A stretch of DNA of 64,000 bases from DASXUX01 sp036504595 (GTDB taxonomy: Bacteria; Planctomycetota; SZUA-567; H5-PLA8). The notes under the pieces were generated by a model. It made no database searches. It saw nothing but the letters and a program-made list of their open reading frames with translations, and had not been told where the DNA came from. Below are positions 15,312-25,030 of the stretch, in pieces (the stretch's first letter is position 1; the number at the start of each line of letters is the position of its first letter). The translations under genes were made by a program, and so were the position numbers. The stretch is from positions 372,001-436,000 of the forward strand of contig DASXUX010000081.1 in assembly GCA_036504595.1 (NCBI GenBank), given 5' to 3'.

Positions 15312-16673
15312 ATGCGAAACCTACTGCTCTATGTACTGCTCAGCGCACTGTCGCTTTTCGCACAAGCGGGGCAGAAGCCCAACATCCTGCTCATTGTCGG
15401 CGATGACATGGGCTACGGCGACGTGGGCTTTCACGGCTGCAAGGACATCCCGACGCCGAACTTGGATTCGCTGGCGAAGTCGGGCGTGCGCTTCACCAAC
15501 GGGTACGTGAGCGGGCCGTACTGTTCGCCGACGCGAGCGGGGTTGCTCACGGGGCGGTACCAGCAGCGCTTCGGACATGAGTTCAACCCGGCCGGAAATC
15601 ATGGCTTGCCGCTGACGGAAGCCACGCTGGCGGACCGGCTGAAAGCCGCTGGCTACGCGACGGGCCTGGTTGGCAAGTGGCACCTGGGCGCGAATCCTGA
15701 CATGCATCCGCAGAAGCGCGGCTTTGACGAGTTTTTCGGCTTCCTGGGCGGTGCGCACAGCTACTTCGCCACGGCAGGAATGCTGCGCGGCACCGAACCG
15801 CTCAAGGAACTCGACTACACGACCGATGCGTTCGGTCGCGAAGCGGTGGCTTTCATCGACAAGCACAAAGACCAGCCGTGGTTCCTCTATCTGGCCTTCA
15901 ATGCGGTACACACGCCGATGCACGCGACGGACGACCGTCTCGCCAAGTTCGACAAGATCGAGGAGAAGCAGCGCCGCACGTACGATGCGATGATGCTGGC
16001 GATGGACGAAAATATCGGCCGCGTCTGCAAGCACCTGGCCGAGAGCGGACTGGCCGAGAACACGCTGGTCATGTTCATCAGCGACAACGGCGGGCCGACG
16101 ATGCCGGGCACGACCATCAACGGCTCGCGCAACGATCCGCTGCGAGGTTCGAAGCGCACAACCCTGGAAGGCGGCATTCACGTGCCGTTTGTGGTCTGCT
16201 GGCCAGGGCATCTGAAGCCCGCCGTTTTCGAACAGCCGGCCATCCAGCTTGACCTGCACGCGACGGTGTTGGCGGCGGCGGGAGTGGACATCAAGCCTGA
16301 GTGGAAGCTCGACGGCGTAAACCTAATGCCGTTCTTGAACGGCGAAAAAACCGGCGCGCCGCACGAGTCCTTGTTCTGGCGGCTGGGCGCGCAGATGGCC
16401 ATTCGCGCGGGCGACTTCAAGCTGGTGCGCTACGACAGCAACGCCGATACGCAAGCCGGCCGCCGGCAACCGGTGACCGCAGCGAAGCTCTACAATCTCG
16501 CCAGCGACCTTGGGGAAACAAAGGACTTGGCCGCGACGATGCCCGACAAACTGAAGGAACTTCAAGCCAAGTGGGACGGCTGGAATGCGACGCTGGTGGC
16601 TCCGCTTTGGGGCGACGGCAAAGCCGACAATGACGGCCCGGAGCCTGGCGGACCGGGAAAACGGAAACGATGA
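15312..16673 (+). CDS. Secreted formylglycine-dependent sulfatase (S1 family)
   Basis: 453 residues. Signal peptide about 1-20; then PNILLIVGDDMGYGD with metal ligands Asp31 and Asp32. Cys71 in CSPTRAGLLTGR is the residue converted to formylglycine. Further family motifs are GKWHLG, the SDNGGPT metal site near 257-263 and GSKRTTLEGGIHVP. It should remove sulfate esters from glycans in the periplasm or outside. The subfamily resembles the GALNS/arylsulfatase A side of S1. GAGAGGGG precedes the ATG. It must be matured by an anSME or FGE enzyme, which is not in the window. Convergent with the Kelch-like gene, 85 bp apart. Confidence 0.93.
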   Translation: MRNLLLYVLLSALSLFAQAGQKPNILLIVGDDMGYGDVGFHGCKDIPTPNLDSLAKSGVRFTNGYVSGPYCSPTRAGLLTGRYQQRFGHEFNPAGNHGLPLTEATLADRLKAAGYATGLVGKWHLGANPDMHPQKRGFDEFFGFLGGAHSYFATAGMLRGTEPLKELDYTTDAFGREAVAFIDKHKDQPWFLYLAFNAVHTPMHATDDRLAKFDKIEEKQRRTYDAMMLAMDENIGRVCKHLAESGLAENTLVMFISDNGGPTMPGTTINGSRNDPLRGSKRTTLEGGIHVPFVVCWPGHLKPAVFEQPAIQLDLHATVLAAAGVDIKPEWKLDGVNLMPFLNGEKTGAPHESLFWRLGAQMAIRAGDFKLVRYDSNADTQAGRRQPVTAAKLYNLASDLGETKDLAATMPDKLKELQAKWDGWNATLVAPLWGDGKADNDGPEPGGPGKRKR

Positions 16674-16758
16674 GAGAACTGAATATAATGCCCCCGCCCT
16701 CGAACCGACGCGGTCCCGGAAAAATTCAGTTCACCGCTTTAGCCCGCATGCGCGCGAT

Positions 16759-19314
16759 CTACGGCTGTTCCTTCATCACGCCCGCAGCCAGATTCAGTTT
16801 GAGCGCCCACGCTTCTCCAAAGACGTTGAACGCATAGACCAGCCGGCGCTGTGCGTCGTACATCCAACCGGCGCTGTAGCCGTCGGTCACGGAACCGGCA
16901 TCCAGCAGCAGCATCTTGTTATGTTCGCAGTCGTAAATGCGCGTGTAATGCTTGCCGGTCTTTTTATCGCCGATGGTGAGCAGGTCGCCGATGAGCACGC
17001 AGTCCGCGTGCTCCACGTAGGCCATCTCGCGAGCGTTCCGGGTTTTGGCGGAATCCGAATTGGCTGGCGTGAGCGTGCTCAGCTGCTTGCTCTTGAAATC
17101 AAAGCTGAGAAACGTCCCGTTGCTGACTTTGTTATAGCCGCCACCGACGCCGCTGAGGATCATCCGGTCGCGTTTGGAGTCGTAGACCATCCCGGACGAA
17201 TCGCAGTAGGGCACGAACAGCTTGCCTTTGGGCTCCAAGTTCTGCCATCCGGTAGTCTTGTCGAACAGCCACAGGCCGGCTTCATCTGAGTTCTTTTTCT
17301 GCGCTGCCCAGGCTACCGCTCCGTTTGCCGAGCCTTCCACCACGCAACTTCCCCAGGAAAAACGGTACGGCACCGGCAGCGGCTCTATTCGCAGCCAGTC
17401 CATCCGCTCTGGGTCGTACAGATAGCCGCGACCGGAGACCAGCAGTTTGCATTTCGGGTCATAAGCGTAGTGATTGTAGTTGTGTGTGCTGACCCAGGGG
17501 CGGTTCCAGACGGACGAGTCGTATCCGCCGCCGCCGTTGCGGCCATAGGGTTCGTCCGCGTCGAAGCCTTCCACGATGCGGCCGGAGACCGGCGAGTAGT
17601 GCGCGACGGTGCTGGCTGAGCGCACGCAGTGGCCGCCGCCCCACAATAGAACTTGGCTGCGGTCGCTGTCCCACACGCAGGTGCCCCAATCGCGCTGCCG
17701 GCAGCCTTTGCAGGGATTCCGCGGAGCGGCTGGAAGTTTGACCCATTGATTCTCTGGCAGCGCATCCAGGCCGGTGTCTTTCGGCGCATCGGGCACTTCG
17801 CAGAAGGCGGCCGAAAACTGTCCGCCGCGATACAGGCGCTGATTGGGCGGGGCGCCAGGGATGTTGTCGGGTGCCGCATCGAGTTTAAGCGCCCACGTCT
17901 GCGAAATCCGATTCCACTTTGAGGATTCGTCTTTGGAGGCCTGCCGCGCCAGCAACAGGCGGTCGTCGGAATCGGCTGCCAGGGCGGGCGGGCTGAACTT
18001 GTCCGCGGCGTAGCCGTAGAACATACCCACCGGCCCAGGGTTGGACGCCGTTGCCGTCTTCGGGATCGGCCAGGAGCCGCTCGCCTGCCACCGATTCGCG
18101 CTGACATCGTAAAGCCAGATCTGAACCGGATCGAGCGTGGTCCATGTGCCCGAGCCGTAATCCGTGTTGGTGCTTTGCACGTAGCCTTCGTACAGCGCGA
18201 TCCGGCCACTTTTCGGCAAGAAGCAGAGCGCGTGTCCCGCGCGCGGGCTGGGCGCAGTCTCCGGCTTTGCGCGCTTCCAAGCCTGCTTCTCCAGATCGAG
18301 AATCCACGTGTCGTTCATCAGGTAGTCTTCGTGGTCGCCGCCTACGAGCACGAAGAGCTTGTTTTTCTCATCAAAGACAAGCGGAGAGTTCCGCCGCGAC
18401 GTTGGCACCGGATAGTGCGCTTCGGCGGCTTCTTCGATCTTGCGCTGAAGGCTCCGCGCTGCCTGAAGAGCGCTGAGAGTCTGCTTGTTCTGGACCAACA
18501 CGGAGATTGCATCCACGTCCGGTGAAAAACTATCCATCTGCGCCATCTTCTTGAGCGCGGCGCAGCGTTCGTTCAGCGCGCGCAGTTCTTCGTCTGTGCC
18601 GATGCCTTTCGGATCGCGGAACCACGCCAGACGTAAATGTCCAACCAGATCGATCGTTGCCTCGACGCCCGCGACTCGTTCCTGGTGTTCGCGCCGAACG
18701 TTTTCGTCCGCAACTTCAATGCGTGCCCATTTTGCCGAAGGAATGTCGTACACGAGTGTGCGCATCCAGCCGATGTTGCCGGCTTTCTTGTCGCAGCCGA
18801 CGACAACCAGCCGCTGCTTCAGCGGATCGCAGGCCATTGCGCGCCAGCCCATGCCGTCCAGTTCGTCGGCAGCCGGCAGCGTTTTCCAGTTTTTCGCGGC
18901 CACGTCGAAGACGTACATCACGCTCCCGCCGGAAAGGCAGTAGACGGCCTTCGACACCGGGTTGTACGCGGCCTGATAGTAGGGATGGATGGCATCCTTC
19001 GACGGCGTCGCGGCGCTTACTTCCTGCCATTTCTGAGTTGCGAGGTCAAAAGCCTGGACCATCGGCGCGCCGGTGGCATTTCCGATCAACAGCATCTGCT
19101 TCAAGTCCGGCGCGTACAGCAGCACGGAACCCGCGCGTTCGCCGGTCTGGCCTTCATCGATCTTGGCCCACTCGGCGGCGCAGCCACTGCTGATGAATGC
19201 GACCGCGAGGATAATGCGCTGGGCGATGGAGTTGGGCTTGCAGAAAGGGGAGAACAGGAGAACGGGAGAAGGGGAGAAACAACAGCGCCAGCAGAACGAA
19301 GATGAGCGTTCCAA
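16759..19314 (-). CDS. Kelch-like beta-propeller protein, secreted or lipid anchored
   Basis: About 851 residues. Repeated Kelch-type strands with G-rich turns occur throughout, e.g. LLYAPDLKQMLLIG, LFVLVGGDHEDYLMNDTWILDLEKQAWKRAKPETAPSPRAGH and SQVLLWGGGHCV, so one or two propellers are likely. Two predicted helices (about 205-300) interrupt them. A Cys-rich piece (NPCKGCRQRDWGTC) sits near residue 520. TTG 19312-19314 is chosen because AGGAGGAG stands 4-6 bases before it. The first 26 residues include a repeat-coded run (FSPSPVLLFSPF); the real export signal is probably IAQRIILAVAFISSGCAAE, with a possible lipobox SSGC. Function unknown. Confidence 0.7.
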   Translation of the reverse strand: MERSSSFCWRCCFSPSPVLLFSPFCKPNSIAQRIILAVAFISSGCAAEWAKIDEGQTGERAGSVLLYAPDLKQMLLIGNATGAPMVQAFDLATQKWQEVSAATPSKDAIHPYYQAAYNPVSKAVYCLSGGSVMYVFDVAAKNWKTLPAADELDGMGWRAMACDPLKQRLVVVGCDKKAGNIGWMRTLVYDIPSAKWARIEVADENVRREHQERVAGVEATIDLVGHLRLAWFRDPKGIGTDEELRALNERCAALKKMAQMDSFSPDVDAISVLVQNKQTLSALQAARSLQRKIEEAAEAHYPVPTSRRNSPLVFDEKNKLFVLVGGDHEDYLMNDTWILDLEKQAWKRAKPETAPSPRAGHALCFLPKSGRIALYEGYVQSTNTDYGSGTWTTLDPVQIWLYDVSANRWQASGSWPIPKTATASNPGPVGMFYGYAADKFSPPALAADSDDRLLLARQASKDESSKWNRISQTWALKLDAAPDNIPGAPPNQRLYRGGQFSAAFCEVPDAPKDTGLDALPENQWVKLPAAPRNPCKGCRQRDWGTCVWDSDRSQVLLWGGGHCVRSASTVAHYSPVSGRIVEGFDADEPYGRNGGGGYDSSVWNRPWVSTHNYNHYAYDPKCKLLVSGRGYLYDPERMDWLRIEPLPVPYRFSWGSCVVEGSANGAVAWAAQKKNSDEAGLWLFDKTTGWQNLEPKGKLFVPYCDSSGMVYDSKRDRMILSGVGGGYNKVSNGTFLSFDFKSKQLSTLTPANSDSAKTRNAREMAYVEHADCVLIGDLLTIGDKKTGKHYTRIYDCEHNKMLLLDAGSVTDGYSAGWMYDAQRRLVYAFNVFGEAWALKLNLAAGVMKEQP
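19240..19282. repeat. Tandem GGGAGAA words at the Kelch gene N-terminus
   Basis: Five copies of a GGGAGAA/GGAGAAC word on the plus strand, read on the minus strand as FSPSPVLLFSPF. The same word occurs in the spacer at 7323-7352. Confidence 0.75.
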
Positions 19315-19362
19315 CGTCTCCTCCTATCCTCTTTTGCCTGCAACGGTCCCTTGCAACGCGCG

Positions 19363-20799
19363 CTACGCGCCGGGTTCAGTCATCTTCCGCGCGTCCAGAA
19401 GTTGATTCAGTTCATCTTTCGGCAGCAGGTTCTTTTCTTCTGCCAATTGGCGCACGGTCTTGCCGGTCTTGTAGGCTTCCTGCGCGAGCTTCGCGGCGGC
19501 GTCGTAGCCGATCTTGGGCGCCAGAGCGGTGCACATCATCAGGCTTTTCTCGATCAATTCCTCGCACCGATCTTTATTTGCCTGCAGGCCCTTCACACAT
19601 TTGTCGGCGAACGCGCGGCAGCCGTTTGAAAGAATCTGCATGGAAAACAGCAGGTTGTGCGCGATCAGCGGCTTGAAGACGTTGAGTTCGAAGTGGCCTT
19701 GCATCCCGCCGACGGTGATCGCGGCATCGGCGCCGATGACTTGCGCGCAGACCATCGTAAGCATTTCCGGCATCACCGGGTTGACCTTGCCGGGCATGAT
19801 GCTGCTTCCGGGCTGCAGATCGGGCAGGAGCAGTTCGCCGATGCCACAGCGCGGACCAGAGCCGAGGAGGCGGATGTCATTGGCGATTTTCGTCAGCGAA
19901 CAGGCGATCGTCTTCAGCGCGCCGGATGCTTCCACTGCGGCGTCGCGAGCGGCGAGGGCTTCGAACAGGTTTGGCGCCTGCCGTAGCGGCAGTTTCATTT
20001 CGGCCGAAAGCTTGGCGATTACTATTGGGGGAAGGGCGGGGTCGGCGTTCAGCCCGGTGCCGACAGCCGTTCCGCCGAGGGCCAGTTCGCTGAGATGCGG
20101 CTTAATGGCTTCGGCGCGCGCGATGGCGTGTTCAAGCTGCGAGGCGTAGCCGCTGAACTCCTGGCCGAGACGCAAGGGCACGGCGTCCATCAAATGGGTG
20201 CGGCCGATCTTGACGATGGAGTCGAACTCGCGGGTTTTCTCCGCCAAGGCCGCGTGCAGGTGCTTGAGCGCGGGCAGCAGATCGTTTTGCAGAGCGTCCA
20301 TCGCGGCGACATGCAGAGCGGTGGGGATGATGTCATTCGAGGATTGGCTTTTGTTGCAGTGATCGTTGGGATGGACGGGTTTCTTCGACCCTTTCTGGCC
20401 GCCGAGGATTTCGATCGCGCGGTTGGCTAGGACTTCGTTGGCGTTCATGTTCGTCGAGGTCGCCGAACCGGTCTGGAAGATGTCCACGGGGAACTGTGCG
20501 ACCCACTTTTCGCCGGTGGCGCCGGCCTCCGTGCCGGCGGAGCTGTTCGCCAGAGCGCCTGCGATTTCATCGGCCGCCTGGATGATTGCGCCGGCGATCT
20601 GGGGGTCGAGCAGCTTCATCTCCAGATTCACCTGCGCCCAAGCCTTCTTGATCAGCAAAAGCGCGCGGATGAAGCGTCGCGGCATTTTGACGCCGCTGAT
20701 GGGGAAGTTCTCGACCGCGCGCTGGGTTTGCGCGCCCCAGTAGGCGTCGGCGGGAACTTGGACGGGGCCCAGGGAATCGGTTTCGGTGCGGAAGGCCAT
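19363..20799 (-). CDS. fumC: Class II fumarate hydratase
   Basis: 478 residues, the length of class II fumarases plus a small insert. It hydrates fumarate to malate in the TCA cycle. Diagnostic are FQTGSATSTNMNANEV (108-123), NKSQSSND (149-156), GRTHLMDAVP and the superfamily signature GSSIMPGKVNPVMPEML. ATG 20797-20799 is preceded by GAGGAG. Residues about 86-97 (SAGTEAGATGEK) lie between the helix and the FPVDIFQTGS strand where other fumarases have only a few residues. They are coded by a palindromic element. Divergent from the AI-2E-family gene. Confidence 0.95.
   Translation of the reverse strand: MAFRTETDSLGPVQVPADAYWGAQTQRAVENFPISGVKMPRRFIRALLLIKKAWAQVNLEMKLLDPQIAGAIIQAADEIAGALANSSAGTEAGATGEKWVAQFPVDIFQTGSATSTNMNANEVLANRAIEILGGQKGSKKPVHPNDHCNKSQSSNDIIPTALHVAAMDALQNDLLPALKHLHAALAEKTREFDSIVKIGRTHLMDAVPLRLGQEFSGYASQLEHAIARAEAIKPHLSELALGGTAVGTGLNADPALPPIVIAKLSAEMKLPLRQAPNLFEALAARDAAVEASGALKTIACSLTKIANDIRLLGSGPRCGIGELLLPDLQPGSSIMPGKVNPVMPEMLTMVCAQVIGADAAITVGGMQGHFELNVFKPLIAHNLLFSMQILSNGCRAFADKCVKGLQANKDRCEELIEKSLMMCTALAPKIGYDAAAKLAQEAYKTGKTVRQLAEEKNLLPKDELNQLLDARKMTEPGA
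20515..20540. repeat. In-frame palindromic element inside fumC
   Basis: GGTGGCGCCGGCCTCCGTGCC then GGC (plus strand). Read on the minus strand it gives AGTEAGAT. It matches in sequence the copies at 61062-61126 and 63021-63049, which are read on the opposite strand of the element as VAPASVPA. Confidence 0.8.
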
Positions 20800-20998
20800 A
20801 GTTTCTCCTCGAACAATAGAGCCAACAGCAACAGACGTAAGCGACTCGGAGCCAAGGTCAATAAAGAAACCGCTGGGAAATCTATGGTTCGATCTTTGCC
20901 CCCAGCACTTTCAGGGACGCGGCCAGCACATGCGATGACACCCTGGCACGCGTTTCCGCCGCTGGAATCAGCGTCCGATCCGCTTTATTCTACCTTCC

Positions 20999-22051
20999 GT
21001 GGACACTCCGCCACCCAACTCCCCCGCACCCGACCTCGCGCACGTGCTCGGTCAGGCCGCCGTGCTTCCGCCCACCAAATACGACAAGGCCGCCTGGATT
21101 CTCATGGCCGCCGGTCTGCTCTTCATCCTGTATTTTAAGCTCGTCCCCGCGCTGCTCGCCGGCCTGCTCGTTCACGGCTTGATCCACAAAATCGCCGTTC
21201 GCATCGAAAACCGAGCGCTGACGCACAGCCGCGCCAAAATCGTCGCGCTAGCGCTCATCGCGCTGGTCATCATCGGCATCACCACCGCTCTGGTGCTGCT
21301 GGCAATTGCATTCTTGCGCGGCCGCTTCGGCGGAGTGCCTTCGTTGCTGAATCACATGGCCAGCGTTCTCGCTAGCTTGCGAGAAAAACTCGGCGATAGC
21401 ATCCCCTGGCCCGAAGGCGACGACTTGAACATAAGCGTCGCGCAGGGCTTGCGGGAGCACGCCAAGGAACTTCAGAACGTCGGCGGCGAAGCCGGCCGCC
21501 AGGTCGTTCACATTATTGTCGGCGTTGTGCTTGGCGCGCTGATCTCGTTTGAAATGAAACCTCTGACGGCGCCGCTCTCGTCCTCTTTATCGACGCATAT
21601 CCGGCGGCTTGCCGACGCCTTTGACAAAGTCGTTTTCGCTCAGGTGAAGATCTCCGCGCTGAACACCACGCTGACGGCGCTGTTCCTCCTCGCCGCCCTC
21701 CCGCTCTTCGGCATTCATATCCCGCTGCGAAAAACCCTCGTCGGCGTGACCTTCGTCACAGGACTGCTCCCCGTTCTCGGCAACCTGATCTCGAACACGA
21801 TCATCGTCATCATTTCACTGGGCGTCTCGCCAGGCACCGCCATCGCCGCCTTGATTTTCCTGATCGTCATTCACAAGCTCGAATACTTCATGAACGCCAA
21901 GATCGTCGGTGGGGAGATCAAAGCGTCCGCGTGGGAAATCCTCATCGCCATGTTCGCCATGGAAGCCGCCTTCGGCATCCCCGGCCTCATCATGGCGCCG
22001 ATACTCTACGCCTACATCAAAGGTGAGTTACTCGAACGCAGACTGATTTGA
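20999..22051 (+). CDS. AI-2E family transporter (PF01594 type)
   Basis: 350 residues with about seven or eight hydrophobic segments (about 31-50, 52-62, 80-102, 160-180, 215-235, 245-275, 277-295, 310-340). The end EYFMNAKIVGGEIKASAWEILIAMFAMEAAFGIPGLIMAPILYAYIKGEL is the family signature. Members export small molecules or ions (AI-2 in TqsA, Na+/H+ in some). The start is GTG 20999-21001 with no clear ribosome site; no better start is seen. Divergent from fumC. Confidence 0.85.
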   Translation: MDTPPPNSPAPDLAHVLGQAAVLPPTKYDKAAWILMAAGLLFILYFKLVPALLAGLLVHGLIHKIAVRIENRALTHSRAKIVALALIALVIIGITTALVLLAIAFLRGRFGGVPSLLNHMASVLASLREKLGDSIPWPEGDDLNISVAQGLREHAKELQNVGGEAGRQVVHIIVGVVLGALISFEMKPLTAPLSSSLSTHIRRLADAFDKVVFAQVKISALNTTLTALFLLAALPLFGIHIPLRKTLVGVTFVTGLLPVLGNLISNTIIVIISLGVSPGTAIAALIFLIVIHKLEYFMNAKIVGGEIKASAWEILIAMFAMEAAFGIPGLIMAPILYAYIKGELLERRLI

Positions 22052-22103
22052 TTTCGGATTGCGGGTCAGCGTTCCGCCAGCAGTTAATGACCAATAGCCA
22101 TGA

Positions 22104-23690
22104 TCATTCTACGTATCCCAAGTCCGCCAGCCTCTGCTCCACCAGCGCCCGCTCGGACTCCGAATAAACCTTCGCGCCGCCTTCGCTGTTCAGCGCCGCC
22201 GGCGGGCCCTTCGTTTCACTCAGGCCATCTGCAAAAAGCTCGCTCAGCACGCGGCCCGTCATATCGCTCGGCACTGGCTGCCCTAAGGCCGCGCAAATTG
22301 TCGGCGCCACGTCGGCGATCGATGCGATTCCGGCCTTGCCGCTCAGCGCGCCCGCGCCGTGCAGCAGTAAGAACCCTTCCGGCCGGTGCGTCCCGCGATG
22401 CGGCTCAGTTGAAATCTCTACCGACGGTCCGAATGAAAGCTTCCTCACGAAATTCACTCCCCGAGCCGGCAGCGCGTACAATTCCGGAAACTCCTCGCTG
22501 CAGCGCGTGCCGTACACTTCGGCCGGCGTCTTCAGCGAATCGAACAACGGTTGCCCGGTATGCGGACTCTTCTGCGCCGCAAGTTTCTCGCGCAATTCCA
22601 CAGTGAGCGCCTCAACTTGCTCATCGCCAACGATGCCCGACGCCTCGTGCCCTTTTCGGTTGAGATAGACAAACCCCGCAATCGCCTCGAACGGCATGTA
22701 TGCGCGCGTGCCGCTCCAATCCACCGCGATGCCCATTCCTTTTTCGCGTCGCTGTCCCGTCACGCGCCGCCACGCCGCGCCCGCCTGCGAAAGCAGCCCG
22801 CCGCGCTTCAGGAATCCCAGTTCCGCGAGCAACCCGTTCACCCGCACCAGTTCGCGCGCCGGCCCATGCCCATGATCTGAACAGCCCAGCACCAGCGCGT
22901 CCTTTGCTTGAGGTAGCGAAACAAGCTCGCCAAGCATCTCGTCCAGCCGAGCGAAAAACGCATCAATGCGCGCGGCCCGGCGCGGGTCGCTGTCGCGAGT
23001 CTGCGGATCGCACCACTGCCAGGCCTTGTGGAACAGTGCGTCCGTCGCTTGATAATAGACAAACAGCACGTCCCACGGCCGCGACTTCGCCAAGTATACA
23101 TTCAGCGCGTGAGCCCGCTCGTTTTCCTGCGATAGACTGTCCATGCCCGCCGCGAAGTCATCCCACTGCGCCCAGTCTTTTCCGGCCGCCGGGTCTCGAA
23201 CGCGCTCCGACCGGAAACAGAATCCTGGCACCGCGCGGAGAATTTCATCCTTCAACTCGCGCGGCCACGTGAAATCGCACTGCGTGCTCGGCGTCTCAAA
23301 CCCAGTGACAACAAATCCATTCTTCAGTTCGCGCGCCGGATAACTTTGCGGTTGCCCAACGACACCCACGCGCAGCCCGTTTCCATCGAGCACCTGCCAG
23401 ACCGTCTTGTGCGGAACATCCGCCGCGTTGTTCAGCCGCGTCTGCTGCGTGTGCCGGTCGAAGCGCCGAAAGTTCACGAGCCCATGAATGCCCGGATGTT
23501 TGCCGGTGGCCAGCGTCGTCCAGGCCGGCGCCGTGTGAGCCGGCGTCGTGGATTGCAGAATCCCGCTCACGCCGCCACTCATCAGCCGCGCCAGATTCGG
23601 CATGCGTCCACCATCCAGATGCGGCCGCACCGCTTCCAGATTCAGGCTGTCAATCGCGAGAACTAGAACCTTGCTGGCCCGGCTTGGCAA
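22104..23690 (-). CDS. Alkaline-phosphatase-superfamily phosphodiesterase
   Basis: 528 residues of the type I phosphodiesterase/nucleotide pyrophosphatase group. Metal ligand Asp14 (LAIDSLN), a likely Thr nucleophile in HTAPAWTTLATGKHPG (52-66), YYQATDALFHKAW with Asp and His, and SDHGHGP match the two-metal site. There is no signal peptide, so it is cytoplasmic. Start TTG 23688-23690 is supported by GGAGGAGG five bases upstream. It follows the glycosyltransferase gene after a repeat-filled gap of 73 bp. A phosphodiester or phosphoglycan substrate is possible; not determinable here. Confidence 0.85.
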   Translation of the reverse strand: MPSRASKVLVLAIDSLNLEAVRPHLDGGRMPNLARLMSGGVSGILQSTTPAHTAPAWTTLATGKHPGIHGLVNFRRFDRHTQQTRLNNAADVPHKTVWQVLDGNGLRVGVVGQPQSYPARELKNGFVVTGFETPSTQCDFTWPRELKDEILRAVPGFCFRSERVRDPAAGKDWAQWDDFAAGMDSLSQENERAHALNVYLAKSRPWDVLFVYYQATDALFHKAWQWCDPQTRDSDPRRAARIDAFFARLDEMLGELVSLPQAKDALVLGCSDHGHGPARELVRVNGLLAELGFLKRGGLLSQAGAAWRRVTGQRREKGMGIAVDWSGTRAYMPFEAIAGFVYLNRKGHEASGIVGDEQVEALTVELREKLAAQKSPHTGQPLFDSLKTPAEVYGTRCSEEFPELYALPARGVNFVRKLSFGPSVEISTEPHRGTHRPEGFLLLHGAGALSGKAGIASIADVAPTICAALGQPVPSDMTGRVLSELFADGLSETKGPPAALNSEGGAKVYSESERALVEQRLADLGYVE

Positions 23691-23738
23691 ACCGACCTCC
23701 TCCAGAACTCAATGCGCACAGTGCCGTCACGCTCCGCC

Positions 23739-23772
23739 GACTCTCGACTCTCGACTCCAGACTCTAGACTAC
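23739..23772. repeat. Tandem GACTCTC/AGACTCT words
   Basis: Four to five copies of a CGACTCT/AGACTCT word. Read from the minus strand the repeat provides the last two Val codons and the TAG of the glycosyltransferase gene. Confidence 0.75.
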
Positions 23773-24912
23773 TCGGAAGTACATCTCCTCCATCCGCTCC
23801 GCAATCCGCTCCGCCGTGAACTCCCGCAGCACCTTTTTGCGCCCCGCGCGCCCCATTTCAGCCGCGCGAGCACGTTCGGTCAACAGCGTCGTGACCGCGG
23901 CCGTCAGCGCCTCCACATCTCCCGGCGGCACAATCAGCCCCGTCTTTCCATCGTCGAGTACCTCGCGCGTGCCGCCAACATCCGTCGCGACTGCCGGCAC
24001 GCCCACCGCGCCCGCCTGCTTCAGCACCGTCGAACTCGCCTCGCGCGCCACGGACGTCAGCACCACCAGATCAAAGCTCGCCATCACCTGCAAAATGTCT
24101 TTCCTGAAGCCCAACATATGAAGCCTGTCGGCCAGCCCCGCCTTCGCGACCTCCGCTCGTATCGCCTCGTCAAGTGGTCCATGTCCAGCCATCGCGAAAT
24201 GTGCCGCCGGAAACGCGCCGCTCACCCGTTGAGCCATCGCCACAAAGTCCAGCGGCGCCTTGTCCGGATGAAAGTTCGCCACGAAGCCGACCAGCGGCGC
24301 CTCATCCGAAAGCCTCAGCTCCTTGCGCACGACGCGCTCGACGTTCCCCGGATTGACAAACTCCGTCGTTAACGGCGGCGGCAGCGTGAACAGCCGTTCG
24401 GCCGAGAGCAGCCCCGTCTCGGTGAAGAACTTCGATTGCGCGCGGAAGATCGTCACCACTTGAGCCGTCTTCTTTCGGAACAGCCAGCGGTTGAAGACAT
24501 TGTTCGCAACCGGATAGATGTTGTGACGCGTCCGAATTATTCGCGTCGCTGGACTGGACGTCACGACCGACAGCGCGCCGATCCAATGATCCTGCGAACC
24601 GTGACAATGGTAGATCTCGACGCCTTCTTTCTTCAACAGGCGTCCGAGGCAGGAAACGTCGCGCCACAGAGAGATCGGCCGGAAGCCTTTCGTGAACTGG
24701 CAGTCCGTGAACGTCTCCAGCCCGGCCTCGCGCGCGCGAGACGATAGGTCGCTCTCCTCGATCTTCCCTGCCGTCACTTTTGTCGGCGGACAAAGCACCA
24801 TCAAGCGATGCCCGCGCGCGGCCAGAGCCTTGCTCAACGCAAGCACGACTTCAGCCTGCCCACCCCAATGGTGATGAAAATCCGCCTGAGCGATCACGAG
24901 CCTGCGCGCCAT
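23764..24912 (-). CDS. GT4-like glycosyltransferase
   Basis: About 382 residues with the GT-B fold. N-terminal domain starts MARRLVIAQADFHHHWGGQAEVV (Gly-rich loop). The C-terminal domain shows LVGFVANFHPDKAPLDFVAMAQRV, LHMLGFRKDILQVMASFDLVVLTS and REASSTVLKQAGAVGVPAVATDVGGTREVLDDGKTGLIVPPGD, with the EX7E-like acidic pair reduced to REASSTVLKQA, in which the second Glu is Gln. It adds sugars to an unknown acceptor (cell envelope or exopolysaccharide likely). ATG 24910-24912 is chosen over a TTG three codons earlier. No strong ribosome site. Confidence 0.88.
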   Translation of the reverse strand: MARRLVIAQADFHHHWGGQAEVVLALSKALAARGHRLMVLCPPTKVTAGKIEESDLSSRAREAGLETFTDCQFTKGFRPISLWRDVSCLGRLLKKEGVEIYHCHGSQDHWIGALSVVTSSPATRIIRTRHNIYPVANNVFNRWLFRKKTAQVVTIFRAQSKFFTETGLLSAERLFTLPPPLTTEFVNPGNVERVVRKELRLSDEAPLVGFVANFHPDKAPLDFVAMAQRVSGAFPAAHFAMAGHGPLDEAIRAEVAKAGLADRLHMLGFRKDILQVMASFDLVVLTSVAREASSTVLKQAGAVGVPAVATDVGGTREVLDDGKTGLIVPPGDVEALTAAVTTLLTERARAAEMGRAGRKKVLREFTAERIAERMEEMYFRVV

Positions 24913-25030
24913 AGCCGCCAATTTAGCGGAAACGCGCAGGAGTGACGAGAGACTTTAGCTCGGTAGAATAAGCGGCGTTGCCCGCCAGGTGTCGTTTCCT
25001 GGCGGCGCAATGCCTGTTTGGCGGAACTCC

